In this document: piece after piece, positions 13,007-19,656 of the stretch
How positions within the stretch are numbered: position 1 is the stretch's first letter
Layout of the letters: each line of letters begins with the position of its first letter
Origin: a virus
DNA length: 39,997 nt
Strand: one strand, 5' to 3'
Virus record (IMG/VR): IMGVR_UViG_3300042352_000239
Location: 1-39,997 of that record
Notes under the pieces: generated by a model
Told to the model about the DNA's origin: nothing
Database searches by the model: none
The model's input: only the letters and a program-made list of their open reading frames with translations
Translations under genes and position numbers: made by a program

Positions 13007-13632
13007 CCGAAGAAGAACTGAAGCTATGCAACCTTTGCGGATCGCGGCTATTCGATGGAGGGGTGGATTGGTATTGCTCGAATAGGAACTGTGACGGCCC
13101 TGCGTGTGAGGAGCCAGTTGCGAACATTATGACTGACCGCACTAACTACTGCACAGGTTGTAAGGAACGGCAGGACCGCATCGAAGCCCTCACTGCCGAG
13201 AATGAGGCGCTGAAAAAGTCCGGACGGGCTTTGCTCAACGCAAAACACAAAGAAGCTGCTGAAGCAAAGCTGTGGTTTGAAAAAGGCCAAGCCCTGACCG
13301 TCGAGAACGAGCTGTTGCGTAAGGCTTTGGGAGCAGCGCCCCTTATAAGTGCGCAGGAGGGCCTAGCGGCGTTTAAGTCCAGACAGGATGAATGGCTAAG
13401 AACCGAATATCGTGCAGCACACCACCCTGAATGCGAAGACGCAACTGGCGCATATCCCGGTAGCTGCACCTGCGCTGCTATCAAGCGGAGGGAAGCCTTG
13501 GACAATCTATTCGCCAGTGATGCCGACCTTATAGACGTAGAGACTGAGGCGACACAGGAAGGCGGTTGGAAAGAGGCAGGCCATCCGTGGCTATGGACTT
13601 ACGATCCGCATTTGAAGGAGGAGCAACCATGA
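13003..13632 (+). CDS. Hypothetical 209-aa protein with Cys-rich ends and a coiled coil
   Basis: The N-terminus has C9-x2-C12 and two further cysteines (YCSNRNC) like a zinc ribbon, then another CTGC near residue 50. A coiled coil follows (IEALTAENEALKKS and ALTVENELLRKALG). A second Cys/His group occurs near 140-156 (HHPECED...GSCTCAAI). The acidic C-terminus ends WLWTYDPHLKEEQP. There is an internal ATG at residue 43, so the zinc part could be a separate module. No family recognised. ATGA overlaps link it to both neighbours. Confidence 0.65.
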   Translation: MTEEELKLCNLCGSRLFDGGVDWYCSNRNCDGPACEEPVANIMTDRTNYCTGCKERQDRIEALTAENEALKKSGRALLNAKHKEAAEAKLWFEKGQALTVENELLRKALGAAPLISAQEGLAAFKSRQDEWLRTEYRAAHHPECEDATGAYPGSCTCAAIKRREALDNLFASDADLIDVETEATQEGGWKEAGHPWLWTYDPHLKEEQP

Positions 13633-13790
13633 CCACAGAAACACCACCCGACGATTGGGTTTTGCTCGAAGCTGCGGAGCTGAGTGACACATGGTGCCGC
13701 AGCGTTGAATGGCTACGCGAGTTATATCAGGCTAGTGGCTCGTTCCGCGCCCTTTGCGACATGATCCAGAAATACGAGAAGCAGCCATGA
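13629..13790 (+). CDS. Hypothetical protein, 53 aa
   Basis: The protein starts at the ATG that overlaps the upstream TGA (ATGA), with GGAGGAGC as ribosome site. It is acidic and helical (SVEWLRELYQASGSFRALCD). No known domain. Confidence 0.6.
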   Translation: MTTETPPDDWVLLEAAELSDTWCRSVEWLRELYQASGSFRALCDMIQKYEKQP

Positions 13791-13864
13791 CCCTGCGCCA
13801 ATTCCTCTGGGATAATTTCGGGTTCGACATCTACGAATGGGACGAAGCCGACATAAGATTTTAA
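13787..13864 (+). CDS. 25-aa putative peptide
   Basis: It begins with an ATGA overlap after the 53-aa gene and encodes MTLRQFLWDNFGFDIYEWDE plus five residues. It is acidic and aromatic. Overlap coupling and a nearby GAAGCAG site are the only evidence; it may be a real micropeptide or a chance extension. The 142 bp that follow hold no gene I can support. Confidence 0.4.
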   Translation: MTLRQFLWDNFGFDIYEWDEADIRF

Positions 13865-14006
13865 GCTACCCACCCCCGATCCTTTCACATCTCGACAACC
13901 ACGGCGGGATAGAAGGCTAGGCAGCAGAAGTATCAAACGCTTCGGGGAGATGGGGAAACGCAAAAGGGCGTGAATGCCTAGCAACGTGGAAATTATAGGA
14001 GAAGGT

Positions 14007-14183
14007 ATGACATCAGATTCTGAAGCAGTTTTAATCAAGGCCCGCGAACTGGCGATTGAGAATATGCGCCCCGGCCTTGTCGTGGAACGTGCGATCCGCA
14101 ACGGTGCCTATGACAAAGGCACCATGATAACAAAATGGATTCCAGTGGTTCTGGCTAATCGCGAGGAAGTGATTGAGGAGTAA
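14007..14183 (+). CDS. Hypothetical protein, 58 aa
   Basis: I choose the ATG at 14007, with GGAGAAGGT upstream; the ATG at 13974 has no site. The protein is helical (AVLIKARELAIENMRPGLVV) and compact. It is the last gene of the rightward operon, ending two bases before the hairpin at 14185. Function unknown. Confidence 0.62.
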   Translation: MTSDSEAVLIKARELAIENMRPGLVVERAIRNGAYDKGTMITKWIPVVLANREEVIEE

Positions 14184-14184
14184 G

Positions 14185-14247
14185 ACGGGGGCAGTGTGCT
14201 TCAATGAGAGGCCGCCCCCGTGCGATTAGTTTCCGCTAATCGATTTT
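14185..14247 (+). terminator. Terminator where the rightward and late operons converge
   Basis: Two hairpins in series. ACGGGGGC (14185-14192) pairs with GCCCCCGT (14214-14221), and CGATTAG (14223-14229) pairs with CTAATCG (14236-14242), followed by ATTTTGCCTGTTTTT. The second is a good intrinsic terminator for rightward transcription. Late genes end at 14269 in the opposite direction and may use the first stem. Confidence 0.8.
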
Positions 14248-14268
14248 GCCTGTTTTTGCAATCAGCAA

Positions 14269-14886
14269 TCAATACCCTCGATCACCATCGCCCAACGGCT
14301 GCCATTTAACCAGCCGTGTCCAATTGGCTTTGACATAGCGTTCAGCAAAAGGCTGGCGTAGCTTCAACCGTGAAACCATGCGCTCAATGCTAGGGTGGTA
14401 AGTCCCCATACTAGCATCTTCGTTTGTGTAGAGATTAGGATCAATCGGATCAATGTCGCTCCAATAGCCTTTGGCGACATAAGGGCTGTCAGAACGGATC
14501 ATTGATCGCGCCTGTATCCGATATTCGGACGCCATGTTTTCGCGTTTGTAAAACAGCTTGATCGCGGCGATCTCGATGGCTTGACCAGTCAATTCCCGAT
14601 CATCTAGGTTAAATGGAATTAGGCGAAGCGTAACAGCCATCATGAATGCCACGCCAGCGGACGCCAGAGCGCCACACAGCGCATCATCAAGCCCAAGGGC
14701 ATATCCGCCCCAAGCAGCGGCCCAGAGCGCCACAGGAACGCCCCAGAACCAGAAAACATAGCGAGTAAACTCGTACCACTCCTGAAGCAGCACGGCAGCA
14801 AAGTATCGTGTGCCGGTATGGATTCGGATTCCGGTCGGCCCGTTCTGGGCAAGGTGCCTATCGTTCTTGATGATCTTTATAAACAT
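14269..14886 (-). CDS. Hypothetical membrane-associated protein, 205 aa
   Basis: The protein has two likely transmembrane helices close together (about residues 44-62, YVFWFWGVPVALWAAAWGG, and 69-91) flanked by a basic N-terminus and a long soluble C-terminal region with YKRENMASEYRIQARSMIRS. The C-terminal half is probably cytosolic. It is the last gene of the late operon, right after the spanins, whose 3' end it overlaps by 29 bp; GGAAGG precedes its ATG. I do not recognise the family. Position suggests a lysis or late membrane function. Confidence 0.65.
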   Translation of the reverse strand: MFIKIIKNDRHLAQNGPTGIRIHTGTRYFAAVLLQEWYEFTRYVFWFWGVPVALWAAAWGGYALGLDDALCGALASAGVAFMMAVTLRLIPFNLDDRELTGQAIEIAAIKLFYKRENMASEYRIQARSMIRSDSPYVAKGYWSDIDPIDPNLYTNEDASMGTYHPSIERMVSRLKLRQPFAERYVKANWTRLVKWQPLGDGDRGY

Positions 14887-15391
14887 CAGCCAAACCTTCC
14901 CCGATTAACTTATCGCCCCAAGCCTTCACATCCATCAGCCTGCCTGTGTTGGCGTTGAGGATATCGAAGTCGGCGCGGGATAGTATGACGGCGTCTTCAC
15001 TGGGTCGGTCACCGCCTTCGGAAGGATCACTTTCGGGGGAGGTGTTGGTTTTGGCTGGACAATGATTTCCCCACCGCATCCGGCGAGCATAAGCGTCAGC
15101 AGCGGAAGCAATTTTAAGCCGGTTTGTTTCGTTCTCATCTGTCAACCTCGCTATCTGGTCTTGTTTACTCTGGACGGCCTGATTGAGCGCCAATTGCTCT
15201 TTACCGGCGTTCTCAGAAGCGATCTTCATTCCGGCTATGGTGTCGCGGGCGTCACCAAGCTGCTCGTAAAGCCCATCCCAAAAGAGAAAGCCTTCGATGC
15301 GGGCGGTTTGAATTAGGGCCAGCCCCAAGAAGAAAACAGCCAAAGCGCCATAGACCTTGGATGTGATCGCGCTAAATGGGTTAAACATCAT
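14858..15391 (-). CDS. Inner-membrane spanin (Rz-like)
   Basis: I start at the ATG at 15391, inside the 3' end of the holin-like gene, with AGGGGG upstream (177 aa). An N-terminal transmembrane helix (VYGALAVFFLGLALIQTA) is followed by a periplasmic coiled-coil region (KIASENAGKEQLALNQAVQS, QDQIARLTDENETNRLKI) and a variable tail. That is the layout of i-spanins, which span the periplasm with an outer-membrane lipoprotein and fuse the membranes in the last lysis step. The o-spanin gene is embedded in another frame (14935-15138), as in lambda Rz/Rz1. Confidence 0.82.
   Translation of the reverse strand: MMFNPFSAITSKVYGALAVFFLGLALIQTARIEGFLFWDGLYEQLGDARDTIAGMKIASENAGKEQLALNQAVQSKQDQIARLTDENETNRLKIASAADAYARRMRWGNHCPAKTNTSPESDPSEGGDRPSEDAVILSRADFDILNANTGRLMDVKAWGDKLIGEGLADVYKDHQER
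14935..15138 (-). CDS. Outer-membrane lipoprotein spanin (Rz1-like), embedded
   Basis: The 67-aa protein has a short basic start, a hydrophobic signal (GLKLLPLLTLMLAGC) with lipobox LAGC (Cys about residue 21), and a Pro-rich mature part (VQPKPTPPPKVILPK) typical of Rz1-type o-spanins. It lies completely inside the i-spanin gene in another frame. Together they should connect inner and outer membranes and imply a Gram-negative host. Confidence 0.8.
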   Translation of the reverse strand: MRTKQTGLKLLPLLTLMLAGCGGEIIVQPKPTPPPKVILPKAVTDPVKTPSYYPAPTSISSTPTQAG

Positions 15392-15650
15392 TTTCCCCCT
15401 GATCACTAATCTCAACGCCATCCCGACCAGCCTTGATCGTGCGTTTGTAAAGCAAAGCACCGAAGCCAGTCATGCCGACAATGATCTGCACATGAGCAGC
15501 CATAGCCAGCCAGAAAGAAAGTCCGCTATCTTTGCGTACAATATAGACGCCAATCGCCGCAAACACCGTCATAACGATGCTGCCGCCGAGCAGGGCAAGG
15601 AATGCCCAAGCCCTGCGGCCATCCGGTGTCAGGATCGGCGGCAGCTTCAC
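15381..15650 (-). CDS. Holin-like protein with two membrane helices, 89 aa
   Basis: Two transmembrane segments (about residues 16-38, FLALLGGSIVMTVFAAIGVYIV, and 46-67, FWLAMAAHVQIIVGMTGFGALLY, segments of 20 or so residues) flank a short charged loop; the tail is charged (KRTIKAGRDGVEISDQGEND). Size and position between endolysin and spanins fit a holin or antiholin. Overlap ATGA with the endolysin stop. Another holin-like gene lies at 17204-17404, so one of the two may be an antiholin. Confidence 0.68.
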   Translation of the reverse strand: MKLPPILTPDGRRAWAFLALLGGSIVMTVFAAIGVYIVRKDSGLSFWLAMAAHVQIIVGMTGFGALLYKRTIKAGRDGVEISDQGENDV

Positions 15651-16156
15651 TCGGCCATCTCCAGAGCGTGTTTACGAACCTCGGCAACACGGCGAGTCCA
15701 GCCCTTACCGAAGCGCCAGAACGTGTCTAGATTGCGCAGGAAGCTCACACGGCGGTCGCACAGCGCATTTATCGTAGCGACAGGTGATTTGATAGCCGAG
15801 AGCGTCATTGCCCCTATAACGCCGTCCTGAGCCACGCCCAGCACCGCCTGCAAATGCTTCGATGCTCTCGCCACGCCAGAATTGACCGCATAGTCGAAAA
15901 CAGCATAGTCCAGACCGCGAGGCAGAAAGTCGCCTTGGACCCGATCCCAGTATTGGAATTTGTAGATCGCCTTGGTTTCATCCTCGGTGATAAACTTAAC
16001 CGACTGGATCGGACGCGCACGGGTCTGCCGGTAAGCGTCATAGACCTTCTGGGTGACACCCTTGTTGGTAGCACCACCCCTGTCGTGCGGATCGTTTACG
16101 AACCCGCCTTCGTGAGCCAGAACCATCTTCAGTGCTTCATCAAAATTCGTATTCAT
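15647..16156 (-). CDS. Endolysin, GH108 N-acetylmuramidase with peptidoglycan-binding tail
   Basis: The N-terminal LAHEGGFVNDPHDRGGATNK (13-32) followed by GVTQ is the GH108 signature, with catalytic Glu16. Helical middle segments (DETKAIYKFQYWDRV) and a C-terminal PG_binding_3-like domain (about 95-165, LQAVLGVAQDGVIGAMT) complete the family layout; length 169 aa is typical. It cleaves the glycan strand in host peptidoglycan. No signal peptide, so it needs a holin. Its ATG overlaps the stop of the phosphoesterase gene by one base (TAATG). Confidence 0.92.
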   Translation of the reverse strand: MNTNFDEALKMVLAHEGGFVNDPHDRGGATNKGVTQKVYDAYRQTRARPIQSVKFITEDETKAIYKFQYWDRVQGDFLPRGLDYAVFDYAVNSGVARASKHLQAVLGVAQDGVIGAMTLSAIKSPVATINALCDRRVSFLRNLDTFWRFGKGWTRRVAEVRKHALEMAE

Positions 16157-17181
16157 TAATAACCTCCTTTTTGGCGCAGGAATGTCAAAAAGTCTGCACC
16201 AGTTTCTACATCCTTAAACGCATGAACGAGCGGCTTATCACCAAAGCGAGGCTCGATCACAGTCACAACGGACTGACCTCGAAGCTGCTCAGTGAACTGC
16301 TTCTTCAATGCATAATCATCGCTCATCTTATATCCGCGAGCGCGGATCAAGCAATAATCGCGACCGTTCTCCATCTCACCTTGGGCAACGCCCCAAGTGT
16401 GACGGTGGAACGCCGCATAGATGTCAGCCTGCTCATCCATCATCGAGGCACGTTTGAGGCCGTGCATCTCGTTATACATGGAGTGGCCCTTGAAATCGTG
16501 CCTCGCCCAGACTGTCGCTTCACCAGATGGAGAGACCAGCTTTAACTTTGCGTCCCAGTCGCGCATCAGAACCTTCTGCGTGTTCATGCGTTCGAAGATG
16601 CGAGAGCCATAGTTCCAGACATCGTGGTTGCCGAGTATCCAAAGCAGCCAGTTGATGCCAAGATCGTTCATGAACCAATCGACCAGTTCCCACGCCTCGG
16701 AGGAGGTGGCTGATTGCTCTGCGTAAAGCCGTTCTAGGCGACCAACCCAGTTATTGATGCTGTCGCCACCATTGCAGCCGTAAAGGGCTTCGGTCTCGCG
16801 GCAGATCGCAGCATGTTCCTCGATCAGGTTGAGGTCACAGAAGGGATCGTCAAGATGGGGATCGCCGAACCAGCAAAGGCCATATGGCCCCTCGACCGGC
16901 ACCCTGATCGTCTGCCACGCCAAAGCCTTAGCGTGTGCGATCCGAAGCGAGTTGCGCTTCTTCATGGTTTCGAGGCGTTCCTCGAATGGCAGATCAGAGG
17001 GAGGTAATTCCTCCGCCTCTGGTTTCGCCGTCATGTTGGGAACGTAGTGATTGAGCCAGTGCTGGAGCGTCGGCCTCGATCTGTTCAGAAGCCTTGCGGT
17101 CTGCGTCAGATTATGCCCGCAGGCTTCATAGGCTCTAATGAACTTTAGCAGTTCTTCTTCAGATGGGCCGGGTGGCGGCAT
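16156..17181 (-). CDS. HTH-metallophosphoesterase fusion protein
   Basis: Residues about 10-46 form a helix-turn-helix (GHNLTQTARLLNRSRPTLQH), followed by a calcineurin-like phosphoesterase: GDPHLDD (about 106-112), GGDSINNW, LGNHDVW and RHDFKGH, the conserved Asp/His/Asn metal ligands. Such enzymes hydrolyse phosphodiesters or phosphomonoesters; an attached DNA-binding domain suggests a nucleic-acid substrate. It lies between a holin-like gene and the endolysin in the late operon, so it is made late. Similar proteins are found in other proteobacterial phages; the substrate is unknown. Confidence 0.85.
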   Translation of the reverse strand: MPPPGPSEEELLKFIRAYEACGHNLTQTARLLNRSRPTLQHWLNHYVPNMTAKPEAEELPPSDLPFEERLETMKKRNSLRIAHAKALAWQTIRVPVEGPYGLCWFGDPHLDDPFCDLNLIEEHAAICRETEALYGCNGGDSINNWVGRLERLYAEQSATSSEAWELVDWFMNDLGINWLLWILGNHDVWNYGSRIFERMNTQKVLMRDWDAKLKLVSPSGEATVWARHDFKGHSMYNEMHGLKRASMMDEQADIYAAFHRHTWGVAQGEMENGRDYCLIRARGYKMSDDYALKKQFTEQLRGQSVVTVIEPRFGDKPLVHAFKDVETGADFLTFLRQKGGY

Positions 17182-17203
17182 TAATCACCTCGTATAATTA
17201 CGG

Positions 17204-17404
17204 CTAATCTTTAGGTAGCCGCTCCCCGTTGAATCTGGCTTCGAACCAATCATAAATGCGTAGGCTCATCCAAACTATAGTGAGTAAAGACGCCAATGGT
17301 GGCAAGATTTGAGAGAGCGCCCCCGCAGCAACCGCAACAGAAAACCAGTCGGCAATATGCTTCACGTTATCCCCCAGTGCGTGAATTGCTTTGTGGACGC
17401 TCAT
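17204..17404 (-). CDS. Holin-like small membrane protein, 66 aa
   Basis: The protein has two hydrophobic stretches (WFSVAVAAGALSQILPPLAS, LLTIVWMSLRIYDWFE) and a charged tail (ARFNGERLPKD). The 'LLTIVW..LRI..W' pattern and size recall class II phage holins. It lies at the head of the lysis block, 10 bp from the tail gene upstream. The start ATG has a weak site (GAGGTGC-like). An antiholin role is equally possible. Confidence 0.6.
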   Translation of the reverse strand: MSVHKAIHALGDNVKHIADWFSVAVAAGALSQILPPLASLLTIVWMSLRIYDWFEARFNGERLPKD

Positions 17405-17413
17405 CTCAGCACC

Positions 17414-17728
17414 TTAAATCCAAGGAAGTTCAGGCCTGATAACAGGCGGGTTCTTCTGGTCCTCGATTTGTTTCATAATGGATGTTTCGTATTTATCAAC
17501 ACCTTCTTGACCAAGTGCATCTTTCACCCAACCAACGACAGTATCTTCGCTCAGAGCATCAAAGGCAATGAACTCAGCTTCAGGATCAAGCGTCAGGCCA
17601 GCAGAGCCATAAGCATAGCCGCTGAAGCCATCTTCTTCGTGGGCGAGCGTCCAGTGGGCCGTGAACACGACATTTTCCTGACCTTCATATTCAGGATAGC
17701 ATTCGAGACTTACGATTTTCCAGTCCAT
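17414..17728 (-). CDS. Tail-fibre-associated protein, DUF7936-like, 104 aa
   Basis: The protein has a beta-sandwich look (YEGQENVVFTAHWTLAHEED, SGYAYGSAGLTLDPEAEF), then a C-terminal helix (WVKDALGQEGVDKYETSIM) and a Pro-rich end (NPPVIRPELPWI). Small proteins of this pattern often follow phage tail-fibre genes and belong to a family annotated DUF7936; the exact role is not known. It starts 1 bp after the fibre gene. Confidence 0.6.
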   Translation of the reverse strand: MDWKIVSLECYPEYEGQENVVFTAHWTLAHEEDGFSGYAYGSAGLTLDPEAEFIAFDALSEDTVVGWVKDALGQEGVDKYETSIMKQIEDQKNPPVIRPELPWI

Positions 17729-17729
17729 T

Positions 17730-19619
17730 TTAGTTTCCTTCGAGTTGAGCCACGCGGGCGCGGAGGCTTTGGAGTTCTGCGATCAGATTGGCGATAATTT
17801 CCGGCGCGGAGTAATCCATCGCCTGCATTTCCTCGCCGTCCTTCTCGCCAGTAGCGATCTGGGTTTCGGAGACTTCTTGCGCTTCGTGAGCCAGCAAACC
17901 AATGAACCGGCTTCCGTCTGCCTTCCAGCTACCCTGCACCGGCTTAAGTGCATCGATATAAGCACCGCTGTTGGCGATGGGGCCGTCGATGTCTTTTAGG
18001 CGGTAGTCGGATGAGGTGTTGTAAGAAACGTTTGATCCGTTAGACGTGATAGACCCACGCTGAGTTCCACTTTCGCCAAACCACATGTGGTAATACGCGC
18101 CGCCGTTAACAAAGGCATCACTGGCAAAATTATAGCCGCCTGCCGATGGTTGGACTGCCTGAAAGGTATCAGCTCCAGCGGAAATCGCCCTGACGCGGGC
18201 AGAATATGGGTTAGTAGTAGTCCCAACCAACAAATTCCCGCTGGCGTCGATGCGGGCGCGTTCTGTGCCAGCCCGTGTTGTGGTGTTTGCCGCAGTGTAA
18301 AAAATTACATCTGTTGCAGCATTTAATTCGCCAATATAACCACCGATACGTACACTGTTTTCGCTCGTGGAAGAGGATTGCGTAGCAATCATAGCAAAGC
18401 CTTCCGGCTCTGCATCATAAGCATACTGAGTAGACACCAAGGCAGTGTACTTGGTAAAGTTATTCGCTTTGGACCCTATGTAGATGTTGCCCCCAGAGCG
18501 ATTGCCAGCCGTTGCAACATCGAGAGAAGTGCTAGGCGAAGCCGTACCAATCCCGACATTACCGCCATTAGGCTGAAGAAGGAGATCATAGTTTGTGGCA
18601 AGGGTGTCCCAGCGGGTCGCTTGCAGATAAGCATTGCCATTGGTAATTGCGCCAGCCGCAAGGCCATAACCGACCGTACCAAATGCAGCACAATGACCGC
18701 CAGCGCCAGCAGCAGGCACCGTGGTTGGGTTGCTATATGTAACCAAAAACTTGCTATTGGCCGAAGTTGTACCGACCATGACGTTACCGGAGGCGTCGAG
18801 ACGCATGCGTTCAAGCTCACCCCCTCCGTTGGGGGTGGTCTGGAAAGCAATATGTGCGCCACTAGCGTGATACGCGCCAAGGCTCGTTCCTTGGCTAGCA
18901 GTACGAATGCTCAACAGCGTCGGGCCGTCTGTACAAGCTATTGTACCGACTACTGATAGCTTGCCGCCGTATCCAGAGGGAGATGTAGTGCCAATTCCAA
19001 GATTACCCGCGCTATCAAGGAGCATGGATGGATTATTATCCCCCAAACGCCATTGATGCGAAATCAAATTCCCGCTGGTCTGAGTGATCTCGTAGCCGTT
19101 GCTGACGCCTGCGATTGCGCCGATAAGCGTTGTTGAGGCGACCCCAGAGGTGCCTATGAGGTTCATATTACCGCGAATATCTAGTTTTGCCGTGGGCGCA
19201 GTAGTGCCGATGCCGAGGTTGCCATTCGTATCCAAAGTGACACGCTCAACGCTGGCGGTTATTAAACCGAGGGCGTGATTGGTTGGAGTACCTATGAATG
19301 CGCTGCCAGTCGCCTGCGACTGCATACGAATGGTGCGAGTGCCGTTTGTTGCCTCGATGAGACCGCCATTGGCTCCATTGCTGACCGTAAGGGAGGTATA
19401 GCCAGAAAATGCAGACGGCGAAGCAGTCCCAATACCCAAATTACCACTAAAATATCCCTGACCACCCTTGGTAACACTAAAATGCTCAGTGCCATTGGTC
19501 TGAAGCGTCACCAGCTTCGAGGCCGAAGCCGACGCGCTATCGGTGACATTCATCTTGATGGCGTTGAACGTAGTCCCGCCAGCGTTCCAAGTATCGGTTA
19601 GGTCGTAGATATAGGCCAT
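17730..19619 (-). CDS. Tail fibre with C-terminal S74 intramolecular chaperone
   Basis: The 629-aa protein contains several copies of a 'GNLGIGT(A/T)(S/A)P' turn repeat (e.g. residues near 56, 137, 205, 355), which occurs in trimeric beta-helix fibres. The C-terminal 94 residues begin SSDYRLKDIDG (536-546), the self-cleavage site and Lys of the Peptidase_S74/endosialidase chaperone, and end in a coiled coil (LIAELQSLRARVAQLEGN). The chaperone trimerises the fibre and then cuts itself off. It would be a receptor-binding fibre. The gene directly follows the tail-tip gene. Confidence 0.88.
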   Translation of the reverse strand: MAYIYDLTDTWNAGGTTFNAIKMNVTDSASASASKLVTLQTNGTEHFSVTKGGQGYFSGNLGIGTASPSAFSGYTSLTVSNGANGGLIEATNGTRTIRMQSQATGSAFIGTPTNHALGLITASVERVTLDTNGNLGIGTTAPTAKLDIRGNMNLIGTSGVASTTLIGAIAGVSNGYEITQTSGNLISHQWRLGDNNPSMLLDSAGNLGIGTTSPSGYGGKLSVVGTIACTDGPTLLSIRTASQGTSLGAYHASGAHIAFQTTPNGGGELERMRLDASGNVMVGTTSANSKFLVTYSNPTTVPAAGAGGHCAAFGTVGYGLAAGAITNGNAYLQATRWDTLATNYDLLLQPNGGNVGIGTASPSTSLDVATAGNRSGGNIYIGSKANNFTKYTALVSTQYAYDAEPEGFAMIATQSSSTSENSVRIGGYIGELNAATDVIFYTAANTTTRAGTERARIDASGNLLVGTTTNPYSARVRAISAGADTFQAVQPSAGGYNFASDAFVNGGAYYHMWFGESGTQRGSITSNGSNVSYNTSSDYRLKDIDGPIANSGAYIDALKPVQGSWKADGSRFIGLLAHEAQEVSETQIATGEKDGEEMQAMDYSAPEIIANLIAELQSLRARVAQLEGN

Positions 19620-19656
19620 TGATAACTTCCTTTGCGCCCTTTTAGCATTTTATGGA

